From contig OZ037910.1 of assembly GCA_964035575.1 (NCBI GenBank), forward strand, positions 744,001 through 808,000: a DNA stretch of 64,000 nucleotides, written 5' to 3'. The notes below the pieces were generated by a model. That model ran no database searches, was not told where the DNA came from, and saw nothing but the letters and a program-made list of their open reading frames with translations. The translations under genes were made by a program, and so were the position numbers. Of this stretch, positions 51,669-63,240 are shown in pieces. Position 1 is the stretch's first letter. Every line of letters starts with the position of its first letter. The stretch is from Rhynchopus sp. YZ270_cl-10. Lineage: Eukaryota; Euglenozoa; Diplonemea; Diplonemida; Diplonemidae.

Positions 51669-52068
51669 GAATGGTGATGTGTTCTGATACACATACTCAT
51701 CCTTTCAACGGTAGGATTAGTTTTTTTTTTCTCTTTTTCCCCTCTTATCCTTGGAACGAAAGACAATATTTGCCTTTTCTGTACACGGAAAAGCCAAACA
51801 ATTTTTTTTTAAAATAAACAGAAGAAAGACACCAGGCTTTTTTGTGGCCAAATTTCTGGAAAAAGGTATCATGAAGGGAAAAAAATCCGGATCATGATCA
51901 CGATTTAGAAATTTCCTAAATCTCCGTTGATAGTGCCTGCGTCCCAGAGGGCGTTTTTTTTTCTGCACTAATAACTTCACTTTGGTTTGTCATAGAATTA
52001 AAATAATCGGGATAGTGGAGCTCAGGTGGCAACATACACTATTTCAACAATTTTTTTTCAAAATAATA
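51669..52068 (+). repeat. HpG, HpC half and HpB copies
   Basis: HpG-like 51669-51712; HpC 3' half 51930-51984 with hairpin 2 enlarged by a T run (AGTGCCTGCGTCCCAGAGGG ... GCACT); diverged HpB 52013-52068 (GTGGAGCTCAGGTGGCAACA). Confidence 0.65.
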
Positions 52069-52225
52069 AAAAGGGGGAAAAAGAGCACCCCTTTTGGTAA
52101 GTATGTCTGCCCCCTCGGTGAGGCCTAATCAGGAGTTAGTCGCTATCTCAACAAAGAAGTGCACCTACCTCTGTACTTACAAAGTTACAGTGAAATACAA
52201 TACAAATTTGAAAACAAACAGAGTA

Positions 52226-52358
52226 TGGTGTTACCGATCTGCTGTCAGGGACATGTCAACGACATGTCAATATAGGGGGGGTGTGTCATTTTCCCCTGTA
52301 AACCTTGTGTCAAGGACATGTCAAGGACCTGTCAATATGGACCCTTTCGGGAACACCA
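52226..52358 (+). mobile_element. T2-family MITE with GAGTA duplication
   Basis: 133 bp, TGGTGTTACCGATCTGC to CCCTTTCGGGAACACCA, flanked by GAGTA at 52221-52225 and 52359-52363. Interior direct repeats CAAGGACATGTCAAGGACCT. Confidence 0.85.
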
Positions 52359-52493
52359 GAGTAGCATAAAATAAAATAAAAACAAAAACAAAAACAAACA
52401 AACTTTCAAAACCCTTCCGTGAGGCACATTCCTTTTTCAGAGGTTTCTTTTCACCCCAAAACCGGTTTTTCTCTTTTTTTTTCGCTCCTCCCT

Positions 52494-52945
52494 AGTGTAA
52501 GGTGCCCTGCGTCCCAGAGGGCGTTTTTGCACTACTTCACTTTCAGATTTGGGGATGGAGAGAAAAGCTAGCCGCGAGCCTAGAAAAAAAAATAAAATTC
52601 CTACACCCGCTTCTGTCTATCTTCCTTGTGGGTGAAAAAAAAAGGACGCGAAAATAAATAAAATGTCATGTATTGCAACGCAACATAATTTTAAAGATAC
52701 AACTAAACGCAGAGAGGTTTAGTGTTGTCTTGAAAAAAAAAACTGTTTTTTTTCTTTGACGCTCGGATGCGCTTTTTTTTAGGGATTGAGAGGGGGTTTT
52801 TTTTTTGTATTTCAAGTCGATTTTTTGTTCCGCATTCTGGTGGCTTTTCAAAAGACGCAGAATTAGCACAAAATAATACTGTCTTTTTCTTTCAAGGTGA
52901 CTAAGTGGCTGTGAAGCTTAGGTTCATCCCCCCCCAATTTTTTGT
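52494..52945 (+). repeat. HpC half, compensated HpA, HpE remnant and HpA variant
   Basis: HpC 3' half 52494-52545; HpA at 52692-52735 with stem ACTAAAC/GTTTAGT instead of CTAAGC/GCTTAG (a compensatory change); HpE remnant 52795-52830; HpA variant 52897-52945 (GGTGACTAAGTGGCTGTGAA, GCTTAGG). Confidence 0.7.
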
Positions 52946-53033
52946 GTCAATTCCTCCAACTATGGAAGATGCTGTCGTCTTCCTCAACAAATCTTTCCAC
53001 AGACTTTGTTTTTGTATCTTATACCTACAAGTT

Positions 53034-53254
53034 CATACTTCGTGGTCCGCCGGAGTCCGCCTGAGTTGAGACGGACTATGGCGGACTTTGAAAGTCCGTC
53101 TCGAGTCCGCCAGAGTCTGTCTCAGGTCCGTCTCAGGTTTGCCCGAGTTGAGACGGACTCAGGCGGACTCGGGCCGAGTTCGCCTGAGTCAGTCTCAACT
53201 CGGGCAGGGTCTTGGTGGGATTTTTTGGCGGACTCAGGCGGACCACGAAGTATG
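53034..53254. mobile_element. GGACT-rich palindromic element
   Basis: 221 bp with 18-bp inverted ends (CATACTTCGTGGTCCGCC). The interior is almost entirely made of CCGCCTGAGT, GACGGACT and AGTCCGTC-type pieces in both orientations. No clear target duplication. Confidence 0.75.
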
Positions 53255-53721
53255 TACAAGCGTAGCTTGGAGAAATAGTTCCTCAGATGCGGTCGCCAAA
53301 TCACCCCCTCCAACAGGGTTATTGTGCAATCAACGGGAAAAAAAACCTTTTCCCTTTTACTTACCTTATCAGAGTTACTATTTTTGGTAGGTGGCTAATC
53401 AAAGCTTCGGTTAGATCTTAACATCTCTCCATTTACTCCTCTTGACGAATACTTACCCTGTACCTCCAATGATCCCCGATGAGTGGAAGGGTGGGTATAT
53501 CGGATGGAAACCACAAAAAAATGGATGTAGGGGGAAATCATGGTTTTCGGGTCCATCCCCCCCTTCTGGTCGGGCATGAAGGTACACTGTCAATGAGGGG
53601 CTTTTTTGTATCTCAAGTCACATTTTTTTTTTCTCATGAGCGTAAATTTCACTGATTTCAAACGCACACTTTTCCAAAGAATAGAAGGAGGAAGAAGCCA
53701 CAAGGGGTAGGCCTAATGGTA
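53255..53721 (+). other. Spacer with an HpE copy
   Basis: HpE at 53580-53625 (GGTACACTGTCAATGAGGGG). No gene recognised. Confidence 0.5.
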
Positions 53722-53800
53722 GCAGTATTGTGATGGGAGCCCATTGCGATGTATTGTGATGTATTTTGCGTATTCCAATGGGCTCCCATCACAATACTGC
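53722..53800. repeat. Perfect 24-bp inverted repeat, 31-bp loop
   Basis: GCAGTATTGTGATGGGAGCC... at 53722-53745 is matched exactly by its complement at 53777-53800. Flanking GGCCTAATG/CATTAGG..GGCC extends the symmetry, so this is a small foldback element of about 110 bp. Confidence 0.85.
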
Positions 53801-54048
53801 CATCATTAGGTAGGCCGCAGGGCTTTTCCCTAAATGCCGTCCCCGTCCCCGGATTTGGGCGAAGGCGTTTTTTTTTTTCCCCTCATTTTCTTGACTGCTT
53901 GGGGACGAAACACTAACTCACATTTTTTTTTCTTCAAAATACAAAGACATTCGAAAAGTTGAGAAAACCCAAGGGGGTGGACAGTAGGGTGGAGAGACTG
54001 TATAAAGAAGGCATCTAGTTTCCATCCCAACACCCCCTTTCTTTTTGG

Positions 54049-54145
54049 TGATTACTATAGCGAGAGACTTAAGATCACAACCAACCGTTTCTCTTTTCGA
54101 AGAATTATGTGCAATGAGATTCAATTTTATCTTTCATTTTTTTCC
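54049..54145 (+). repeat. Diverged HpA and HpG
   Basis: HpA-like 54049-54085 (ATTACTATAGCGAGAGACTT) and HpG-like 54107-54145. Confidence 0.45.
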
Positions 54146-54300
54146 CCCTCTTTTTTTTGAAATTTATTTTCCGCAAAAAAAATAATCAAAAATTCAAAAA
54201 AAAATAGCTACTACTGAGGTCTTCGCCACTGCTTTTCTCTCTCGACCCCCAAAAAAAAAGAAAAATCTCTCCAAAAAAAAACCCCCATTTTTTCATTTTA

Positions 54301-54380
54301 CCACCTGATTTTGGCCCAGTGGCACCTTCCGCCAAAAAAACACCAAAACAATCGCCAAACTCGGGTCAACAATCAGGTGG
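54301..54380. mobile_element. T3-family MITE, 80 bp
   Basis: Ends CCACCTGATT and AATCAGGTGG, like the element at 49755; the interior differs. Confidence 0.65.
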
Positions 54381-54551
54381 GTTTTTACCTTTTATCGTTC
54401 GTGTCTATTTTATTTTTATTTTGGTCTGTGTTTGGTTTCAGTATCCCCCATCCCCCTACCCCCTCCTTTTTCTCCCCGAAGAAATGTGTTTATTTTTTAA
54501 AGGAAGAAGGGGAAAAAGAAGAAGAAGAAAAAATGAGCTTTTTTTAGATAA

Positions 54552-54846
54552 AGGTACACTGTTCACGAGAGGGGCTTTGTATTTCAAGTCAATTTTTTTT
54601 TTTATTTTTCGAATTGGCCGAAGTGAAGAGGGTTTTCGTGTTCCTTACAAAAAAAATTGCCCTCCCCCCACTACACAGAGAATAAGCCGGGTCCCGGTCC
54701 TGGTCAAGGTCCTGGTCCCGGGTACCAGTCCGGCTGAGAATAACCGGGGTCCCGAGTCTTATTCTCTGCTGTGCCACACTACCCCTTCTTTTTCTGCAAG
54801 GTGACTAAGCACAAGAGAGCTACAATTCATCTGATAAACTTTTCTT
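54552..54846 (+). repeat. HpE and HpA with a CCGGGACC-rich block between
   Basis: HpE 54552-54598; a palindrome-like block 54677-54770 (CGGGTCCCGGTCCTGGTC, flanked by AGAGAATAAG/TTATTCTCT inverted ends); HpA 54800-54846 with an altered 3' stem (GAGCTACAATTCATC). Confidence 0.65.
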
Positions 54847-55459
54847 ATTTTTTTCTTCTTCTTCTTCTTTTTTTATTATGTGACATTCTTTCCCTTCATA
54901 CACGACTCTACCGTTGTGTACCTTTCGGCTACCACCCGCCCCCCCCCTTCCCCCAAAACTAGTGGTACCTGTATTGTGATAATACAACCACTACACGAAA
55001 ACCCCATGATTGTGAGGAGAAAAAAAAAATGGAGAGCAAGATACCCCCTTTTTGTTGAGTCGCCGAAGAGAGGCGTAGGCACGTCCTCTCAATCTTCCTC
55101 TTTTCAGGTGAGTGCCTTTGTATTTCAAGGCATGTGTGGATGCTTCAACGCAATACAAAAACTTTGAGACAAAGAGACACAAGGTAACTTTTTTTGGCAT
55201 GCATCCATGGAGTAATGTTAGCATCTTTTCAAAGCCAGCCCCCCTTTTTTTTTAAATGGGATGTATCGTTTGTGAACGTCCTTGCGTGCTTTTCTCGAAT
55301 GGAAAGTATATAAAAAGATTTGGTGTCAAACAAAGGCTGAAATGGTGCAATGAAGATTCGTCGGGAAGGAGGGGGTGTTTTTTTCCAAGAGGTACCAAAA
55401 CCTATGCACTATGGGGCTTAGGTTCATCTCCATCCATTTTTTTAAAGATGTAAAACCAC
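54847..55459. other. Spacer without recognised gene
   Basis: Includes an HpE-like tail near 55115-55130 (GCCTTTGTATTTCAAGGC, itself a small hairpin). No gene. Confidence 0.4.
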
Positions 55460-55615
55460 GAAAAATGGATTGTAGGACTGCATGGTTGGGGTGTGTCCAC
55501 CCCTCCTAGTACAGCCGGTCAGCCAAGGTACACTGTTCACGAGAGGGGCTTTGTATTTTAAGTCAACTTTTTTTTAAAAAGGTGGGGTGTGTGCATTGAG
55601 AGCATTCATCAGTTT
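55460..55615 (+). repeat. HpK + HpE + HpG composite
   Basis: HpK (TGGATTGTAGGACTGCATGG), HpE (GGTACACTGTTCACGAGAGG) and a diverged HpG in a row. It repeats the HpK-HpE order found in intron 1 of the first gene. Confidence 0.8.
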
Positions 55616-55837
55616 TTTTTGTATTTCTTCTCTTCCTGAAGGCATTTCTCTGTTCACCTACTCATCCATTTTTCCAATGGGATGGACAAAAAACCCCCCC
55701 CCCCATATTTCTTATCTTTTTTGTGGAAACAAGAACAGAAAAAGAAAAAAGGAGTCGCCGCGATACTAGCGAAAAAAAAAAAAAGAAAAAGAACACACCT
55801 CTTCTGTTTATTGTGGTCATCTTGCCGGGATCGCTCG

Positions 55838-55990
55838 CTTATCTAAGATCATGTATCGAGCAAGCTTTTACCCTTATGCTCTACGTGATATTTCTGTTCT
55901 CACTGAGCTTGCCTTAGGACACCTGCGTTGATGTGTAACAGATGTGCCGCTCCAGCAAAACTCCCCACCTGACTGGTGTCTCTTAACGGG
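55838..55990 (-). pseudogene. Large-subunit rRNA fragment (domain V), antisense
   Basis: The minus strand reads GGTGGGGAGTTTTGCTGGAG, CGGCACATCTGTTA, AACGCAGGTGTCCTAAGG, GAGAACAGAAAT and AAGGGTAAAAGC, the conserved cytosolic-type LSU core. In an intact rRNA this block directly precedes the one at 3945-4060. About 150 bp in the leader region of the next gene; likely an inserted fragment. Confidence 0.82.
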
Positions 55991-56150
55991 GGTTCCATTG
56001 CTGGCATACGGCGCCGTGGTTGCTAGCTTCGAGCAGGAGCCTACAGCATCTGACAATATTATCGTAGTCACATTTTGTATGCATGTGACACATTCCGTGC
56101 TGCGTCAACCACCACACCACCAGAGACCCCTTTGTACACACACAGCAACA

Positions 56151-57264
56151 ATGAGGACCATGCTGAGCGTGGCAGTGATTCTGGGGGTTGTGCTGACGGT
56201 ATGTCTTTAATTTGGCCGAGTCGCGCTACGGACGACACAGCTGGACTGGAACTTCGAACCATTTTTTCAAAAAGGGTACCAGGACCTGGTACCAAATCCT
56301 TGCCACTTTTCAGTTTGCCCGTTTTGGGCCAAAAAGGGTCGGTTGGGGTCAAAACAGGACGAGGGGGTATTTTTTGGATGTGGGAATATGTGATCAAAAT
56401 CACTTTGAAAATGCATTTTTGTCAAAAAAAAATATGATTTTGACTCACTTTTTAGGTGATACTTGATACTTGATACCCCCTAACCCCCCCTCCACAGGCA
56501 GCACACGTGCGTGCGGAGGAGGAGGAGTTCCAAGAACCGGAGCCGCCGACGGACGCCCAAATTAAGAAGATGAAGATGAAGGAGCTGAAGACGTTCCTGT
56601 CAGACCGTGGACAGCCGTGCAACGACTGCTTCGAGAAGGGTGACTACGTGCAGGTGGTGAAGAAGCACAGGTACACCACCCCCCACCCCCACACACCCAC
56701 CCAATCATACACATAACAAAAACTTCATAAAAACCCATTCAAACCACCCCCCACCCCCACCTCTCCCACACACCCACCCAATCATTTTTCTTTTCTTTAC
56801 CCCCCCACACACCATCTCCACCACCCCCTCCCCCTCCCCCTCTCCACAGAGCTGCCAAGCTCCTCCCCTCGAAGCGCCCGAGGAAGGTGAGCAAGGAGCC
56901 CGCCGAGAAGCAGTGGAAGAAGATCACTGAGGAGCTGGGCTCCGAGATGGGGCTGGAGGCGGAGGCGCTGAAGAAGCTTGCGAAGGTGGTGTCCCTGAGC
57001 TTCGAGCAGCACACACGGTCGGTGGCTAAGACGATGCACACAGACAAGCTTGTCATCGCCAGAACCTCGACCACAGAGCCCTACGTGGAGAGCATGACCC
57101 GCCGCATCAAGGCCGCCGCTAAATGGATTAAAAAAGAAAACATCGTCAAGCAGGACGCCATCCGCAAAAGACTGGACGAGCCCATCAAGATGTTCATTAC
57201 CCAGGTCGCAGCGAAGAACCCCAACCCCAGCTACGAGCACCTCAGCTCCAAGGATGAACTGTGA
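56151..57264 (+). CDS. ER-lumen MANF/ARMET-like SAP-domain protein with KDEL
   Basis: Three exons: 56151-56198, 56498-56670 and 56850-57264, 211 residues. Signal peptide MRTMLSVAVILGVVLT plus AAHVRA, split by intron 1. Residues about 35-75 resemble the C-terminal SAP-like domain of MANF/CDNF: a helix (IKKMKMKELKTFLSDRG), CNDC at 57-60 (family CxxC) and FEKGDYVQVVKKH. The remaining 135 residues are helical and charged and I do not recognise them. The last four residues are KDEL, so retention in the ER lumen is expected. MANF family proteins help ER protein folding under stress; here the N-terminal saposin-like half is missing, so only the SAP half is shared. Intron donors are GTATGT and GTACAC. 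Confidence 0.87.
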
Positions 57265-58309
57265 TGATCTTTTTTAGTTCTCCCTGATTATGGCTGAAGG
57301 TCAGGGATGATATTACGTTTGTGTGAGTGATTTTTTTTTTTTTTTTTTGGAAAAAAAAAAGAAGGGATTAAAAGTTTGTGTTTAAAGAAATACACTGCGC
57401 GATCACAGTGCAATTTCTTTTGGGAGGGGGGCTACCTATGGTGGGGGGGGGGTAAATTTCTTCATTTTTTCTCCTCATTTTTTCGTCTCGATTAATTTTT
57501 GCTCCGATTTTGTATTTTTTCCTGTTGGATGACAGTGAAAAAAGTCAAAAAGAGGGGAAAAAACAAGCAAACAAACAAACCACTTGATATGCCAAAGTGA
57601 TGTACTTGCTGCAGTGTTGCCATTTCGGCCCATTTTTTTTTTCCCGAAGTAAAAAAAAAAAAGAAAAAAGGCTGTCGCGGGTTTCCTCCTGATAGCATCC
57701 TGGCGTCCTTTTTTATCAAGAACAAGAAACAGCCGGAAAAAATGAGGTTAAGAAAAAAAGACAAAAAATCCCCTCCAAAAAAGGATATTACCTCTAATTT
57801 TTTTCCCTCCTTTCCATCAAAAATGTACCGTTATTGGGTGATCTATGAACGGGGAGAGATTTTTTTGCAACTACAGTACTCCAAACAATTTTTCAAAAAA
57901 AAAGTAGTGAAAATCTGTGAAGAAATAAAAGTTACTCTTAAGGGTTGAGGATGATCTGCGTCTCTTCCTTCTGTAGTACATAGGCTTTTCGGCCGACATT
58001 GAGTACAGATCGTTATACCAGTAGGTATAACGTGATTGTCGATACAACAAAAAAACAAAACAAACAAACTTACAAACACACACCCCCCCTCAGAAACAAC
58101 CTCACACACACACACACTCTCTCTCTCTCCCCTCCCAACTATGTCTGCACACCATTCCTTATGGAGGTGTCAAATATAGCCCTCTCATTTCTCATTTCTC
58201 TAAAAGAGGAGACAACGCTGGTGGATAAAAACTCCATCTTTCGATTGAAATTAATATCTTAATCATCTCTCTCTCTTTCTCTTCTCTGCACCCATTCAAT
58301 TCCCTGAAG
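57265..58309 (+). other. Spacer with HpH copy
   Basis: HpH at 57975-58052 (GGCTTTTCGGCCGACATTGA, GTACAGA, GTGATTGTCGA) and a degenerate HpB tail near 57860-57900. A pyrimidine stretch runs up to the next gene, whose ATG follows CCTGAAG directly. Confidence 0.5.
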
Positions 58310-60727
58310 ATGCGACCGTCAGTCTTCATATGTCTTTTGTTGTGGTGTCTGTGTATCTCCACCGCCGCAGCAGCTGATAACAGCAGCACCTCCCCAACCC
58401 GGACGCTCCCCGCGGAGAGCTCCGAATACCTCATCCAGGTGGACTATGGGGGTGGGGGTGCCTTTGTGGCAGATTCCGGTGCGAACATTGCGTTCCGGTT
58501 TGCCTTCTGGAAGTGTATCGTACCCGCAGGGGAGAACCGCACCGCACAACACTGCAGCACCGCAACACACAGCAACACCCTCTCCACTCTGGTCTTCACC
58601 ATAGAAGGCAATACGACCGATGTACCTCATGGGTTTGTCCCAGCTGATGTTACTATGACGGTGAACGCGGCAGGGAACATCTCACGAACACAGGACAACA
58701 GCTCCGCTGCGTTGGCCTTTACAGGAAATGATGTGGATTCTATGTTCTCAACGGTCACCTTTTCGGATAATTCCGCATTTGGGCATGTTCTTAGTGTGAA
58801 TGGAATTGGTTTGAGTGGGTCCGGGCACTACAGCGTAGGTGTATCTGGGGAAATAGCAGAGGAAGTGGCAGTGCAGCTCCGTCTTGTGGATGTGGGGTTT
58901 GCAGATGTGGAGGCAGTAATAGTAGAGGTTATCCCTGAAATGGAGCAGATTGTGGTCCTAAATAACGTTTCGGTTGCGTTTACTGGAGTCTCCTTCCAGC
59001 TTGCGTTTGGGTTAAGGGTGTGGCCGATGTTTGGTGTTTTGAAGCTTTTCTCAAATGTTTCTTCAATTCCTAATACAACGAAGAGCATTTCAAATTCCAA
59101 CCCATACCCAAATGGAGTGATATTTCAGGTGTTTGTCCCGCAGGCAGGGTCCTATATGGTGACGATTATGCTTATAAAAAGCAGTCAAAATGTGGTAGCA
59201 CAAAGTTGGGTATTGCGTATAGAAGACCCACCACAGGCAATGGGGGTGCTTGGGAAGGTGGAATGTATTGCAAGGTTTCCGTTCTTAACGTTGCCACGTT
59301 TTGCGCTCTATTCTGACACAGCGATGACCACCATCAACACCATATACGCCCAAGCAGAGCTCAAGGTGACACGAAGCCAAGCTACCTACTCATATACCGC
59401 CCAAGACCCGACCAGCAACTACCTCAACAGCTGGGCCACGTTGATGGGGGCGAACAATGGGACGGCGCATCTTATGGAAACATATAATGGTATGTCCCCC
59501 TCTAAAACCACATATAAGACCTGATACACCTCAAGAAACCTTATCATTGAAGTGAAGCATCGAGGTAAAATGAGGGTATTTTTATTGCCTCATGAAGGAG
59601 GAAAATAGAAACAGAGCATTTTTTTTTTGAAACACACTTTGCGGTTCTAGAGCCACTCCTCACCGAACAAATTGAGGTGTTGTGCGTTTTCACTACAACC
59701 TCTCTCCTGTGGGGTTTTTATCGATGAGTGTAAAGTTTTTATTTCTCATTTATACTTATGCTTTTATCCGGATGGCTGGCATCGTACAGTGGGTCAGTCG
59801 GAGGTGCCTGCATTAATAACCACAGTTTATAATGAAATGAATATGGGTCAGCCTCAACACAATAACCTACCTACAGGCATCTTCGAGGCAAATGGCTTAG
59901 GTCTAGACCGACCTGGTTCCTACTCTTTGACCGCAGCCGTTATATTCAATGGAGTGCGTCTGTACGCAACACACGACTTTGTGTGCTATCCACACCCCTC
60001 CTTTGAGGTAGGGGTGGTCAAGCCCAACCGAGCGACACCCCTTCTGCTGCACGGGGTCATTCCGTTTGGGGAGGTGGGTTTTATTCGTATATCATCTTCG
60101 TATACCTGCAATGATGACATTGCTGAGCCTTTCGCGTATCCTCCCGAGCCCCCTTTGAATGGTACAGCGTATAACGACACCACGCACGCAGTGCACCAAG
60201 GCGACCCCCGCACGCTGCTCCCCGTGAAGAACGTTCTCAGCAAGACCGGTGTTGCCTGGCTCCTGTATGAGTCGCTTCTTGCGTTTTCTTCTGCAGAAAA
60301 TGCGTTTGTTTGTCTTCAGATTGAACGCCACCCTGGTCTCTTTGTGCCCCTATGGAGCTATTATGAGCAACGCTTTAGCGAAAAGGTTCCAGTGGTGTTC
60401 TCTTTTGTAGTAGACAGTCCCGACCAATGTGAACGTGTTACAACGGAAGATGCTGCTGCCTGGAAAACCGCTGCCACCCCCTACCAGTGGGCGGCTATAG
60501 AAGTGGATGTTCGCTATGGCTGCATGCTCACCCCACCCATGAACGGCTCGTTGTCACCGTGTACGTGTCCTTTGGGGCATATCTGCGAGGGGCATACAGT
60601 CGTGCAAAATGGAAACGCAGTGAACGTCGGAGTCTGTACCTGTTGTGAGGCGTGGATGCTTGCAGTGACGTACGTTTCTGGTGCGTTTGTGTTTGTGGGG
60701 GTGTCGTATTGGTTGGTGGTGATGTAG
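58310..60727 (+). CDS. Secreted or membrane glycoprotein of unknown family
   Basis: Two exons, 58310-59489 and 59790-60727, 705 residues; donor GTATGT, acceptor TACAG, phase 1. Signal peptide MRPSVFICLLLWCLCISTA. The long middle part is Thr/Ser/Val-rich and beta-like, with more than ten N-glycosylation sequons (for example DNSS, GNTT, NNVS, NGTA). Near the C-terminus is a Cys cluster (LSPCTCPLGHICEG ... VCTCCEAW), then a hydrophobic end (MLAVTYVSGAFVFVGVSYWL) that is a membrane span or a GPI-attachment signal. The role is probably at the cell surface. No domain recognised. The 300-bp intron holds an HpD repeat. Confidence 0.82.
59588..59755 (+). repeat. HpD repeat in the glycoprotein intron
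   Basis: CCTCATGAAGGAGGAAAATA through TTGCGGTTCTAG to GATGAGTGTAAAG; the middle lacks some bases present in the copy at 1873. It fills more than half of the intron 59490-59789. Confidence 0.8.
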
Positions 60728-60865
60728 GGGTGGGTGGGTGGGTGGGGTGGTGGACATTTACACGGAAAATAGAAGAAGAAAAAAAGATGGTGTGTTTTTT
60801 ATGATGGGGTGGGGGATACTGTACACATACACCCCCTCTCACCCCCGTGCAGTCAATTAGTTTAA

Positions 60866-62224
<1,359 letters not shown>

Positions 62225-62851
62225 ACACACCCGCCTTCCACATCTGCCTGCGCTCCACCAGCAATGGTGTGACGCAAGCCGATGAAGAAGACCGAAAAAA
62301 AACACACACACAAAAACAGGGATAAAAAAAATAATGAACAAAAAAAACGCAACGAAGAAAGCAAAAAAAAAAAGTATGGCAAAACAGCACACCTAGTGTT
62401 CTTCCACGTTGTTATTGCCCCCCTTTTCCCCCCACGTTTCTTACTCTACAACTCTTTTTGTTCCCTCACCTCCCCTTTCCACAGCAGTTGTTGTCTGTTC
62501 TCAATAACATACCAAAAATACAAGAAAGCGGTGATTTGGAGTGTTGATTTTTTGCCCCCCCCAAAAAAGAAGAAGAAAAAAACCCTGTACACAAGAATGC
62601 CCCCATTTTTTTGTGGAAAAAATGTTTTCTTTAAAATGTTATTTTCGCTTTTCCCCCTAAAAAACCCCCCCTGTGTTTTGTTGTTTCGCCCCATACTCCG
62701 CTATGTGTAGAGAACAAAACAAAAAACAAAATAAAACAAAGACGACAAAAAAAAAATCAACACGAATGCTGCTGAGATAAAATAAAGGATCCCATTGCTT
62801 TTTTTTGTTGTGTTTCAGGACACGTTTTTTTTTTCTTGAAAAATTTAAATC
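62225..62851. other. 3' flank of beta-tubulin
   Basis: A-rich then pyrimidine-rich, no gene; AATAAA-like hexamers occur near 62778-62785. Confidence 0.4.
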
Positions 62852-63172
62852 ATGTTATCACCCCCCCTTTCCAGTCAGGGAAATGACTGTGTACCTGCTT
62901 TACAGTTTTCTTATGTCACCTCATGAAATGGAGGACAAAGCACTTTGAACACACTTTGCGGTTCTAGGGACTGCTGCAGAGCCTCACCAAACAGGTCGAG
63001 GTGTGTGCGTTTCACCACAACCTCTCTCCCATGGGTTTTATCGTGTGATGAGTGTTAAGTTTCTATTTTAAGCAACTCCGAAGTACAGCGCACCAGGGGG
63101 GTTTGATACCCCACGGAGTGTGTTTTATTTTAGTGCCTGCGACAGAGGGCGGTTTGCACTATCAACTTCAAC
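62852..63172 (+). repeat. HpC repeat interrupted by HpD
   Basis: The 5' part of HpC (CATGTTATCACCCCCCCTTT to CTTTACAGTTTT) is broken by a complete HpD at about 62914-63072 and resumes with AGCAACTCCGAAGTACAGCG, hairpin 1 (GGGGGGTTTGATACCCC) and hairpin 2. Confidence 0.85.
62914..63072 (+). repeat. HpD repeat nested in HpC
   Basis: TCACCTCATGAAATGGAGGA through CTTTGCGGTTCTAGGGAC and GGTCGAGGTGTGTGCG to GATGAGTGTTAAGTTTC. Confidence 0.85.
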
Positions 63173-63190
63173 TTTTTATTCATTATTATT

Positions 63191-63240
63191 AAGATGCCTA
63201 AGCACGAGAGGCTTAGGATCATCTTATAAACTTTTCTTTT
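63191..63240 (+). repeat. HpA repeat before IFT144
   Basis: GATGCCTAAGCACGAGAGGC, TTAGGATCATCTTATAAAC; near consensus. Confidence 0.8.
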
